Shown piece by piece: positions 7,780 to 14,567 of a stretch of 18,779 nucleotides of DNA. This DNA comes from Pseudomonadota bacterium (GTDB lineage: Bacteria > Bdellovibrionota_B > Oligoflexia > Oligoflexales > Bin106), in NCBI GenBank assembly GCA_026710525.1, contig JAPOQT010000076.1:1-18779 (forward strand), in the 5' to 3' direction. Below the pieces are notes generated by a model. The model saw only the letters and a list, made by a program, of their open reading frames with translations, had not been told where the DNA came from and made no database searches. The position numbers and the translations under genes are program-made. Numbering within the stretch: the first letter of the stretch is position 1; each line of letters starts with the position of its first letter.

Positions 7780-7805
7780 TGATATAAGAACAGGAGGCGG
7801 TCACG

Positions 7806-8501
7806 ATGAATATCACTCAATTTTGGCTGAACTTATGGCCTAGGTGTGAAGACAATAGACAAATCACAACTATCTTGTTAGCTATGACGTGTTTTTCTCA
7901 CCTTAAGAGATTCGCAGCACCCTTGACCTTCTTCTGTATGCTGTTTGTGATGAATTATCCCTATGCCTTAGGAAAAGACCAGCAAAAATTTCGAGACACT
8001 CTTGGGGTTTTTAATATCGAAGATAATCCCTCAAAACAAGACTGGGGATATTTTAGACAACAAACCTTTGATTGGAAAAAAGATTTATGGTATCAACATA
8101 CAAGTCAGGGTCATGCTCTTGCCTCCTGGCATTGGGGATGGCGTATCGCTTGGGTGAAGGCTTGTGGTCAAAAACAATATTTTAAGTCTCGCCTTTGCCG
8201 CGAGATTATCCAAGCCTCCGAGACAGACCAGGCTTTGGTGGTAAGATCACAAACAGTGGAGGTTTACCACGCCCTTTTTCATAACTCGCAAAATAAACAT
8301 GTGATTAATAAACTGGCAAAAATGTATACAAATCCAAGAAACTTCAGAAGAGGTCAGCCACTATATATTAGCCAAGAAATCATCTCAGCTATTAAAGGCA
8401 TTGGTGGCAATCATAGTACTTTAGTGATAGATAAACTCGTGCAAATGAATCAACAAAACACTCAACTGAGCAAAAGGAATAAACCCCAGAAAAAATATTG
8501 A
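7806..8501 (+). CDS. exported or membrane-anchored protein with HEAT-like helical repeats, unknown function
   Basis: 231 residues, ATG start with a perfect AGGAGG eight bases upstream (7792-7797). A hydrophobic segment at about residues 37-55 (FAAPLTFFCMLFVM) is preceded by an unusually long N-terminal region, so it may be a signal anchor; an internal ATG (7884) would give a more normal signal peptide but lacks the SD. After the membrane come a Trp-rich stretch (DWGYFRQQTFDWKKDLWYQH, SWHWGWRIAWVKACG) and two or three helix pairs resembling HEAT repeats (for example REIIQASETDQALVVRSQTVEVYHAL and EIISAIKGIGG). The C-terminus is polar and basic. The protein most likely sits in the periplasm. 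I cannot assign a family. The next feature is a tRNA gene with its own promoter 60 bases downstream. Confidence 0.75.
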   Translation: MNITQFWLNLWPRCEDNRQITTILLAMTCFSHLKRFAAPLTFFCMLFVMNYPYALGKDQQKFRDTLGVFNIEDNPSKQDWGYFRQQTFDWKKDLWYQHTSQGHALASWHWGWRIAWVKACGQKQYFKSRLCREIIQASETDQALVVRSQTVEVYHALFHNSQNKHVINKLAKMYTNPRNFRRGQPLYISQEIISAIKGIGGNHSTLVIDKLVQMNQQNTQLSKRNKPQKKY

Positions 8502-8503
8502 CC

Positions 8504-8548
8504 ACACCTACCCTTTGTCTTGACAAACAAAGATAGGTGTCATACCCT
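8504..8548 (+). promoter_or_regulatory. tRNA-Arg promoter with -35 in the loop of a dyad
   Basis: TTGACA at 8520-8525 is a perfect -35; with a 17-base spacer the -10 would be TACCCT (8543-8548), and the tRNA begins 15 bases later. The -35 lies in the loop of an imperfect dyad: ACACCTA (8504-8510) with TAGGTGT (8534-8540), and CTTTGT (8513-8518) with ACAAAG (8527-8532). The dyad could be the transcription end of the upstream gene, whose stop codon ends at 8501, but no U-run follows; or a protein-binding site over the promoter. Confidence 0.55.
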
Positions 8549-8562
8549 ATGCAACTAAAACT

Positions 8563-8639
8563 GGTCCCTTAGCTCAGCTGGATAGAGCAACTGACTTCTA
8601 ATCAGTAGGTCGGAGGTTCGAATCCTCCAGGGATCGCCA
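8563..8639 (+). tRNA. tRNA-Arg (anticodon TCT)
   Basis: Complete cloverleaf, 77 bases with encoded CCA. Acceptor GGTCCCT/AGGGATC, discriminator G, D stem GCTC/GAGC, anticodon stem ACTGA/TCAGT around loop CTTCTAA (anticodon 8597-8599), T arm GGAGG-TTCGAAT-CCTCC. It decodes AGA (and AGG by wobble). No clear terminator follows; read-through into lysAC is possible. Confidence 0.97.
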
Positions 8640-8674
8640 CCCAACTTTTGTTTCTTTTAGGTGCCGAACCATGC

Positions 8675-8703
8675 TTGATCTGTCATACCGGCGGTTGTAT
8701 CCT
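8675..8703 (+). promoter_or_regulatory. candidate promoter for lysAC
   Basis: TTGATC (8675-8680), exactly 17 bases, TATCCT (8698-8703); each hexamer matches consensus at four of six positions. The predicted start is near 8710, only about 14 bases before the ATG, which would leave the GAGGGG SD-like element (8706-8711) mostly outside the transcript. Confidence 0.45.
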
Positions 8704-8723
8704 TTGAGGGGTCTATCTCAAAG
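8702..8723 (+). promoter_or_regulatory. perfect dyad abutting the lysAC start codon
   Basis: CTTTGAG (8702-8708), eight-base loop GGGTCTAT, CTCAAAG (8717-8723), with the ATG at 8724. The left arm overlaps the -10 (8698-8703) and holds part of the only SD-like sequence, GAGGGG. In a read-through transcript the hairpin would mask the ribosome site; in DNA the dyad is placed like an operator. No lysine riboswitch fold is evident. Confidence 0.55.
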
Positions 8724-11393
8724 ATGAAACAGTCTATTGTGGTTTTGAAGTTTGGTGGCACCTCTGTCCAGGAGAAAAGCTGTTGGCAAGTCATATCTGA
8801 CAAGATTAAATATTACCAAGATCGCGGTGAACTTCCGGTGATAGTGTGTTCAGCACTTGCCGGAATATCAAATAAACTAGAAGTCCTGATCACCGAAACT
8901 CAAAAGAGCTTTGACCACAAAGCTACCGCCGCAATTAAAAAACAACACCGATCGTTACTCTCTACCCTTGATTTGTCGCCATCGATTTTAGATCAAGAAT
9001 TTAGCCATCTCGATGAACTTATTCAAGAATTCACACTCACCCAAAACCCAAGTCCTGCCTTAAAAGCAAAAATCATGGCAAGGGGTGAGTATATGCTCAC
9101 AACAGCCGGTGAGCATTATCTGCAAAAATTAGGACATCAAGTCAACCATGTGGACGTCACCACTTGGTTGACAGCCAATCAAAAAAGCAACGTATTATCT
9201 TTTTTTGGTCAGGATCAACATTACCTCAATGCCTCCTGTGAATTCCATTTTGATCACCAGTTACAACAAAGTTGCCTTAGTAGTTCTTATGATGTGATTC
9301 TTACCCAAGGGTTCTTAGCTCGAGATCACCATAATCATACGGTGCTTTTAGGCCGTGGTGGTTCGGATACCTCGGCGTCAAGTATTGCGGCTAAATTACA
9401 AGCTAAGTCCTTAGAGATTTGGACTGACGTCCCCGGTATCTTTACCGCTAACCCGAAAATCATCCCCTCTAGTCGACTCCTGTTACAACTGTCCTATGAA
9501 GAAGCTCAAGAACTCGCTAGTAGTGGCGCTAAAGTCCTCCATCCTAGATGTATCGAACCTTTGATGCCAAACAAGATTCCCCTGACAATTCGCTGGAGTG
9601 AAAAACCAGATTTCACCACCACCACGGTCATTAGCTCAACCTGCCATTCGTCCTGTTACGTTAAGGGGATCTCGACAAAAAACTCAATTTATGTTTTTTC
9701 TATGGAAAGCATAAAGATGTGGCAACAAACAGGTTTTCTGGCAGAAATTTTTTCCCTCTTTAAAAAATACCACATCTCCTGCGATACCGTATCCACATCT
9801 GAGACTAATGTCACGGTTACCCTGAATAGTGAAGGGCAAAATTTTAGTGGTGCCTCCTTCAAACAACTGACAGAAGAAATCAAAAAAATATGCCGGCTAA
9901 CCATATTTGCTGAATGTACCACAATTAGTTTAGTGGGGCGCGGTATTCGATCGATTCTCCATCTCTTAGCGCCGGTGATGGAGGCCTTTAAGGATAAACA
10001 AGTGTTTGCTGTGTCTCAAGCAGCTAATGATCTCAATTTCTCTTTTACCGTCGAAAAAAAAGATGGTGATGCCTTACTAAAACATCTCCATCGCATTTTA
10101 TTCAAAAAAGCTGATGCCCATCCAAAAATATTCGGTTATTCATGGCAAAACATTATCGCACCCCCTGATCCTCGACACCCTCCTCACATAAAACAAAACT
10201 TACCCAACCAAAAACAATCTGATCTTTTATGGTGGCAACAACAAGAAATCACTTGTCACTTAGAACAACTAGCCAGTGGTGGCGAGCACCCTCTGCCTTT
10301 GTATGTGTACCATTTATCCACGGTAGCAAAAAAGTGCTCTGAACTCCTGAACTGTGACGCCATAAGTCACGTCTTTTACTCGATGAAAGCTAATCCTCAC
10401 CCAGAAATTATTAGGTTAATCGCCACAAAAGGTTTTGGCTTTGAATGTGTGTCCTTGGCTGAAGTTCTTCATCTCCAAGATCATCTCAGCCATTTTCAAC
10501 CAAATAAAATCCTGTTTACCCCCCATTCAGCACCCCTTGATGAATACCAAGCAGCCATAGATCTTGGTGTTATGGTCACTGTGGACAATCTTGACTTGCT
10601 CCAAAGATACCCGGATGTCTTTGCTCATCAAAATTTATTCATTCGCATGGACCCAGGCAAACCAAAAGGTCATCACCCCCATGTGAGAACAGCTGGAGAC
10701 GCTTCTAAGTTTGGTATTTCTATGAGGGATTGGCCCCAGATTTGCCACTTGGTGAAAAAACTTAAAATCAATGTGATCGGATTCCACGCTCACAAAGGGA
10801 GTGGTATTCCTACCCTACACAGCTGGCAAGAAACAGCCCTCACATTAATCGATTTAGCTAAGTCAATGAATACCACTGCCATCATTGATATTGGCGGTGG
10901 CTTTCCGGTCCAAGAACTGCCAGATGGCACTGGCGCTCACCCTTCTTTTAGCCTCACTGATGTCAATCAAACATTGAAAAGCATCAAACAAAAGTATCCT
11001 GATTACCACCTAGCGGTCGAACCAGGAAGATATCTTGTCTCTGAAGCGGGAATTATCCTCACCAAAGTTCATCAAGTAAAAATCAAAAACACTAAGAATT
11101 ACGTCGGGGTGGATGCTGGTATGCATACCCTAATTAGGCCGGCTCTCTACGGTGCTTACCACCATATCGCCCACCTGAGCCATCAAAAGCAGGCTAATCG
11201 CAGCAAAGAGATCGTTGATATTGTGGGGCCGATTTGCGAAACGGGAGACGTTCTTGGGCGATCGCGCAAGCTCCCGAAAGTGACTCCTGGTGATATCCTA
11301 GTTATCTGTGGCGCTGGGGCTTATGGCAGAGTAATGTCCTCTGGTTATAACCTCAGAGGATTACCCGAAGAATACGTGATTCACAACACCTAA
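8724..11393 (+). CDS. lysAC: bifunctional aspartate kinase / diaminopimelate decarboxylase
   Basis: 889 residues: a fusion of the first and last enzymes of the DAP/lysine pathway. Aspartokinase part (about 1-480): KFGGTS at K9, GRGGSDTSA at the nucleotide site, TDVPGIFTANP, and two ACT-like regions (the second opening at TTISLVGRG), the usual place for lysine or threonine feedback. Decarboxylase part (about 510-889), fold-type III PLP enzyme: PLP lysine K555 in YSMKAN, HAHKGSG, IDIGGGFP, EPGR at 766-769, and CETGD at 838-842 with the cross-subunit Cys. All catalytic motifs are intact, so both activities are expected. It makes aspartyl phosphate from aspartate and lysine from meso-DAP in the cytoplasm. 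The same order of fusion is known in Xanthomonadales. A dyad touches its ATG, and it lies 84 bases after tRNA-Arg. Very firm call. Confidence 0.97.
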   Translation: MKQSIVVLKFGGTSVQEKSCWQVISDKIKYYQDRGELPVIVCSALAGISNKLEVLITETQKSFDHKATAAIKKQHRSLLSTLDLSPSILDQEFSHLDELIQEFTLTQNPSPALKAKIMARGEYMLTTAGEHYLQKLGHQVNHVDVTTWLTANQKSNVLSFFGQDQHYLNASCEFHFDHQLQQSCLSSSYDVILTQGFLARDHHNHTVLLGRGGSDTSASSIAAKLQAKSLEIWTDVPGIFTANPKIIPSSRLLLQLSYEEAQELASSGAKVLHPRCIEPLMPNKIPLTIRWSEKPDFTTTTVISSTCHSSCYVKGISTKNSIYVFSMESIKMWQQTGFLAEIFSLFKKYHISCDTVSTSETNVTVTLNSEGQNFSGASFKQLTEEIKKICRLTIFAECTTISLVGRGIRSILHLLAPVMEAFKDKQVFAVSQAANDLNFSFTVEKKDGDALLKHLHRILFKKADAHPKIFGYSWQNIIAPPDPRHPPHIKQNLPNQKQSDLLWWQQQEITCHLEQLASGGEHPLPLYVYHLSTVAKKCSELLNCDAISHVFYSMKANPHPEIIRLIATKGFGFECVSLAEVLHLQDHLSHFQPNKILFTPHSAPLDEYQAAIDLGVMVTVDNLDLLQRYPDVFAHQNLFIRMDPGKPKGHHPHVRTAGDASKFGISMRDWPQICHLVKKLKINVIGFHAHKGSGIPTLHSWQETALTLIDLAKSMNTTAIIDIGGGFPVQELPDGTGAHPSFSLTDVNQTLKSIKQKYPDYHLAVEPGRYLVSEAGIILTKVHQVKIKNTKNYVGVDAGMHTLIRPALYGAYHHIAHLSHQKQANRSKEIVDIVGPICETGDVLGRSRKLPKVTPGDILVICGAGAYGRVMSSGYNLRGLPEEYVIHNT

Positions 11394-11456
11394 ATCCGGT
11401 GCCATATTTTTTAAGCTTGACAAAACACAAATAATTACCTAATCTGTGACTTTTGA

Positions 11457-11465
11457 TGTTATACT
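11457..11465 (+). promoter_or_regulatory. extended -10 promoter for the RRM protein gene
   Basis: TGT-TATACT fits TGnTATAAT with one mismatch. A consensus TTGACA at 11417-11422 lies too far upstream (37 bases) to pair with it, but could pair with a weak TAATCT at 11440-11445. Transcription from the extended -10 would start near 11472, giving a leader of almost 250 bases. Confidence 0.5.
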
Positions 11466-11487
11466 AACCTAACGAGGAGTGTTGCCC

Positions 11488-11508
11488 GTGATATCGATCA
11501 CCATTTAA
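11488..11508 (+). CDS. possible six-residue leader peptide (Met-Ile-Ser-Ile-Thr-Ile)
   Basis: GTG start eight bases after a strong GAGGAG (11474-11479), five codons (three of them Ile: ATA, ATC, ATT) and TAA. It lies at the very start of the predicted transcript, inside the first hairpin of the leader. It may be a real upstream ORF linking translation to leader folding, or chance. Too short for coding statistics. Confidence 0.25.
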   Translation: MISITI

Positions 11509-11674
11509 CGGGTCAAAAGGTAACTAACAAATCTTGAGAATAAACCGACAAATGAAAGGCCCATAACCTAACCTCTTTGCCTTTTTGCTTTAACAAGTAT
11601 TAGGCGTAAACCTTCCGAAGGGAGGGTGCTATTTTTATCAGTTATGAGTGCCTTCACTCGACGTTCGTGTGTTC

Positions 11675-11698
11675 TAGTGCTCTTTAGTGTTTTTAGTG
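11675..11698 (+). repeat. three TAGTG direct repeats in the leader
   Basis: TAGTG at 11675-11679, 11685-11689 and 11694-11698, spaced 10 and 9 bases, the last two with TT in front. They end about 20 bases before the RRM gene start. Candidate RNA- or DNA-binding repeats; autoregulation by the encoded RNA-binding protein is an idea only. Confidence 0.4.
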
Positions 11699-11719
11699 AC
11701 TTAATAAGGAATCGGAAAA

Positions 11720-11977
11720 ATGACCAATCGCTTGTTTATCGGCAACATCTCTTATCAGACCCAAGAAAGTGACTTGCAAACTGAGTTTGCTAACTTTGGT
11801 GTTGTCAAATCTGTTAAAATCATCACTGATCGCGATAGTGGTCGGAGCAAAGGTTTTGGCTTTGTTGAAATGGAAACCGCGAGTGAAGCTCAAGAAGCTA
11901 TAGAAAATCTCGATGGTAAAAGTATTGATGGCCGACCCATTAGGGTGAGTCAGGCTCGAGAGCGAAAATTTTCTTAA
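11720..11977 (+). CDS. small RRM-domain RNA-binding protein
   Basis: 85 residues, almost nothing but one RNA recognition motif: RNP2 LFIGNI at 5-10, RNP1 KGFGFVEM at 44-51, and the closing strand RPIRVSQAR. The two aromatic RNP1 residues that stack on RNA (F46, F48) and RNP2 F6 are all present. Length and layout match the bacterial glycine-poor RRM proteins related to cyanobacterial Rbp proteins. Predicted role: binding single-stranded RNA as a chaperone or post-transcriptional regulator. ATG with AAGGA nine bases upstream. It has its own promoter, long leader and strong terminator, so it is a single-gene unit. Family certain; targets unknown. Confidence 0.95.
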   Translation: MTNRLFIGNISYQTQESDLQTEFANFGVVKSVKIITDRDSGRSKGFGFVEMETASEAQEAIENLDGKSIDGRPIRVSQARERKFS

Positions 11978-12004
11978 GAATGATGATCGCCTTCACAAAA
12001 AACG

Positions 12005-12040
12005 AGCCCCATAGGTCTTCTATGGGGCTTCTTTTTATTT
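12005..12040. terminator. strong intrinsic terminator, potentially bidirectional
   Basis: AGCCCCATAG (12005-12014), loop GTCTT, CTATGGGGCT (12020-12029): a perfect 10-bp GC-rich stem followed by TCTTTTTATTT, ending the RRM transcript. On the minus strand the same stem is followed by CG and six Ts (complement of 11997-12002), so it could also stop transcription arriving from spoT. Confidence 0.9.
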
Positions 12041-12071
12041 CATTCAACTTTCATTCACACCCTGATCACTT

Positions 12072-12278
12072 ATGCTTATCATATCTTACACCTTAACCGT
12101 TATTTTTTTCTTGGCGATTATCTGCTACATCATGACGAGTTGGCCACTGTTAGATTGGCAACCACAGGGAGATGAACCTGCGCAAACAGCCAGTCAACCA
12201 GAAACATCTCCTGAAGTCCATAAACATGCAGAAACTAACCTTAACGATACAGGTAGTACGAGTACTGATAACTCGTAA
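12072..12278 (+). CDS. small single-pass membrane protein with acidic tail, unknown
   Basis: 68 residues. Residues 3-24 form one hydrophobic helix, followed by WPLLDWQPQGDE and a Ser/Thr/Glu/Gln-rich tail likely to be disordered. No clear SD stands before the ATG and no conserved motif is recognised. It starts 42 bases after the preceding terminator and ends 13 bases from the convergent spoT stop codon. The hydrophobic-then-polar pattern favours a real gene, but the missing SD leaves doubt. If spoT transcription ends at the 12005-12029 stem, this gene lies wholly antisense to the spoT 3' end. Confidence 0.5.
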   Translation: MLIISYTLTVIFFLAIICYIMTSWPLLDWQPQGDEPAQTASQPETSPEVHKHAETNLNDTGSTSTDNS

Positions 12279-12291
12279 GCCTTTGCCATGA

Positions 12292-14520
12292 CTAGGACCA
12301 TCTCTCTACCGAGAGCACCTCAGCAATACACTCGATTTTAGCCATAATACTTTGGAGTTCTTCGAGGGACTTTACCGAAATTTTAATATAAAAAACTCCG
12401 ACATTCTGCTTATTAAGATGAATATTAGCCTTAATAATACTAGCACCGCAAGCAGAAATACATGAGGTCACTTCAGAAGCCACTCCTGGCTTATCTTTCG
12501 TCTCAACCCTGAGGCCAACTTCATGGACACTCGATCGGTTTGCTTTATCGCTCCAGCACACGTCAATACGTCTTGCCGGATCAAGATCAAGACCTTTCTC
12601 ACAGTCGAAACGATGAATAGTAACACCCCGACCACGAGTCACGTAACCTAAAATCTCATCACCAGGAATAGGACGGCAACATTTCGCAATGGTAATCAGG
12701 ACATTATCAAGACCCGACACCATAATGCCCCCTTGCTGACCAACACCAGATTTCACACCCTTTTGGGACTTACTCTCCTCCTTCTTGAAGGCCTTCCCTA
12801 AAAAATCTTCTTTCTTACTCGATTTCTCTAAAAGTCTGGTAAGAACATTTTTTGGTGATATTTTACCAAAACCAACGTGAATAAGAAACTCATCTAAACT
12901 CGACACCCGACTCCATCTCGTCACCTTGTCAAGCCATGATGAATTTTTGATAAACTTATCGAAAGAAATGTTTTCCTGTTCTAACTCTTGAATAAAAAGA
13001 CTCTTGCCCAGTTGTCGGTGAACTTCTCGCTCCTCTGAACGAAGGTAAGAACGAATTTTACTCTTCGCCCTAGAAGTGGTCACAATACTCAACCAGTTCT
13101 TACCCGGTTTTTGAGTATCAGAAGTGATGATCTCAACAATATCACCATTTTTAAGGGTATGATGCAGGGGTACGATTCTTTGATTTACTTTGGCTGCTCG
13201 GGTTTTAAGCCCTACCCCCGTATGAATGGAAAAAGCAAAATCAAGGGGGGTGGCTTTATGGGGTAAACGAAAGACATCACCCTTAGGAGAAAAAACAAAT
13301 ATCTCATGGTCAAAGAGATCTACCTTAAGTGTGGTGATATACTCTGCGGAGTCAGTGACGTCTTTTTGCCACTCCACAATCTGACGCAACCAACTAAATG
13401 TTTCGTGATGATCACCCTTAAAACCTTCTTGTTTCTCCTTATATAGCCAGTGAGCTGTTACCCCATACTCACAAACCTGGTGCATTTCTTTGGTCCGAAT
13501 TTGAATTTCAGCTAATGAACCGCCTGGACCTATCACTGTCGTATGAAGGGATTGATAGCGGTTGGCCTTGGGCATCGCAATATAATCTTTAAACCTACCC
13601 GGTTGTGGTTTCCAGAGGGAATGAACCAAACCGAGGATCTCATAACAGTCTTTTACTGAATCAACAACAACGCGAAAAGCAATCAGATCATTGATCTCTT
13701 CAAATAGCAACTTACGAACCACCATCTTCTTGTAAATCGAATAAAAATGTTTTGACCTACCGGTGATTTCAGCCTGTTTAAAACCATACAAGGCAAGCTC
13801 TTCACGGAGCACGGTTTTCACCTCTTCGATTTCAACGTAACGTTCTTCTCTCCGACGCGAAACTTTCTGGGCAATGTCATTATATATTTCTGGTTTGAGG
13901 AGCTTAAGACAAAGATCTTCTAACTCACTTTTAAGACTATAAATACCGAGACGATGAGCTAGAGGAGCATAAATGTCAAGGGTCTCTTTCGCAATACGTT
14001 TCCCCTTATCTATATCTAATACCTCAATAGTACGCATATTATGCAGTCGATCGCATAGCTTAATGATAACGACCCTAAGATCTTTTGCCATGGTGAGCAC
14101 CATGCGCCGAAAATTTTCAGCCAGCTTTTCTTGTTTTGATAAAAACTTAACCTGACTCACCTTAGTAAGACCACTCACTAAACTCGCGACACCAGAGCCA
14201 AAAAGATTTTGTAGTTCTTCTGTTGTGGCAGCTGTGTCTTCTACTGTATCGTGGAGAAGAGCAGCCGCTAATGCTTGATGGTCTGAGGTAAACTGACTCA
14301 GAATATCACAAACCTCAATGGGATGATGAATGTAAAGCTCACCAGACTGTCGCTTTTGAAGACCATGCATTTTTTCAGCATAAATAAACACATCCCATAA
14401 AAATCGTATGTGTTTTTCAGCTACGTTCAGATGTTGTAACTTAGCTACCACACTTTCAAAATGCTCTTTTGGGCTCGCATATTTATCATCTATTGCTATG
14501 GCAGATCTTACTTGTAACAT
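12292..14520 (-). CDS. spoT: bifunctional (p)ppGpp synthetase/hydrolase, SpoT type
   Basis: 742 residues in the full long-RSH layout. Hydrolase HD domain: RxxGxxYxxHP (R57-P67), HD at H90-D91, ED at E94-D95, and CDRLHNMRT. Synthetase domain: GRSKHFYSIYKKM, INDLIAFRV with its Asp, GRFKDYIAMPKANRYQSLH, EIQIRT, and CEYGVTAHW. Then a TGS domain (VFSPKGDVFRLPHKATPLDFAF), a helical part with a longer linker, the conserved-Cys region (KCCRPIPGDEI) and a C-terminal ACT domain. Both active sites look intact on motifs, so it should make and degrade (p)ppGpp in response to starvation and lipid or phosphate stress. It is about 40 residues longer than E. coli SpoT. ATG start, 47 bases after gmk, surely one operon. 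Unlike E. coli, no rpoZ lies between gmk and spoT. Confidence 0.96.
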   Translation of the reverse strand: MLQVRSAIAIDDKYASPKEHFESVVAKLQHLNVAEKHIRFLWDVFIYAEKMHGLQKRQSGELYIHHPIEVCDILSQFTSDHQALAAALLHDTVEDTAATTEELQNLFGSGVASLVSGLTKVSQVKFLSKQEKLAENFRRMVLTMAKDLRVVIIKLCDRLHNMRTIEVLDIDKGKRIAKETLDIYAPLAHRLGIYSLKSELEDLCLKLLKPEIYNDIAQKVSRRREERYVEIEEVKTVLREELALYGFKQAEITGRSKHFYSIYKKMVVRKLLFEEINDLIAFRVVVDSVKDCYEILGLVHSLWKPQPGRFKDYIAMPKANRYQSLHTTVIGPGGSLAEIQIRTKEMHQVCEYGVTAHWLYKEKQEGFKGDHHETFSWLRQIVEWQKDVTDSAEYITTLKVDLFDHEIFVFSPKGDVFRLPHKATPLDFAFSIHTGVGLKTRAAKVNQRIVPLHHTLKNGDIVEIITSDTQKPGKNWLSIVTTSRAKSKIRSYLRSEEREVHRQLGKSLFIQELEQENISFDKFIKNSSWLDKVTRWSRVSSLDEFLIHVGFGKISPKNVLTRLLEKSSKKEDFLGKAFKKEESKSQKGVKSGVGQQGGIMVSGLDNVLITIAKCCRPIPGDEILGYVTRGRGVTIHRFDCEKGLDLDPARRIDVCWSDKANRSSVHEVGLRVETKDKPGVASEVTSCISACGASIIKANIHLNKQNVGVFYIKISVKSLEELQSIMAKIECIAEVLSVERWS

Positions 14521-14567
14521 ACTCTTATCTCTCTTAACGTGAAAGAGCTTCTATGGCTATGGGCATA

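Larger units (their letters stand above)
7316..7805. other. divergent intergenic region, 490 bases, no gene found
   Basis: It separates the PilZ gene (-) from the exported protein gene (+). Bases 7420-7490 are very AT-rich. An AGGAGG at 7493-7498 has no start codon at a usable distance. A 7-bp inverted repeat CTAGGAT/ATCCTAG lies at 7621-7652. The right-hand 70 bases hold an extended -10 promoter and a hairpin for the gene at 7806 (listed separately). Confidence 0.5.
11466..11719 (+). promoter_or_regulatory. long structured 5' leader of the RRM protein gene
   Basis: About 250 bases without a conventional gene. In order: GAGGAG (11474-11479); a nested structure with CCCGT (11485-11489) pairing ACGGG (11508-11512) and, alternatively, GTGAT-ATCG-ATCAC inside; AAAGGC (11555-11560) pairing GCCTTT (11579-11584), which runs into TTGCTTT and could be a weak intrinsic terminator; a small CCTT-CCG-AAGG stem near 11612; GAGTG-CCTT-CACTC (11646-11659); three TAGTG repeats; then the SD AAGGA (11706-11710). 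Long folded leaders control cold-shock genes such as cspA, and RRM proteins of this size are cold-induced in cyanobacteria; applying that here is inference. Confidence 0.5.

Noticed and set aside
8640..8723. Lysine riboswitch upstream of lysAC
   Set aside because: Only 84 bases separate it from the tRNA, and none of the multi-helix L-box layout is visible.
11387..11412. Possible terminator at the end of lysAC (CACC/GGTG then a T-run)
   Set aside because: Only a four-pair stem overlapping the stop codon; too weak to call.
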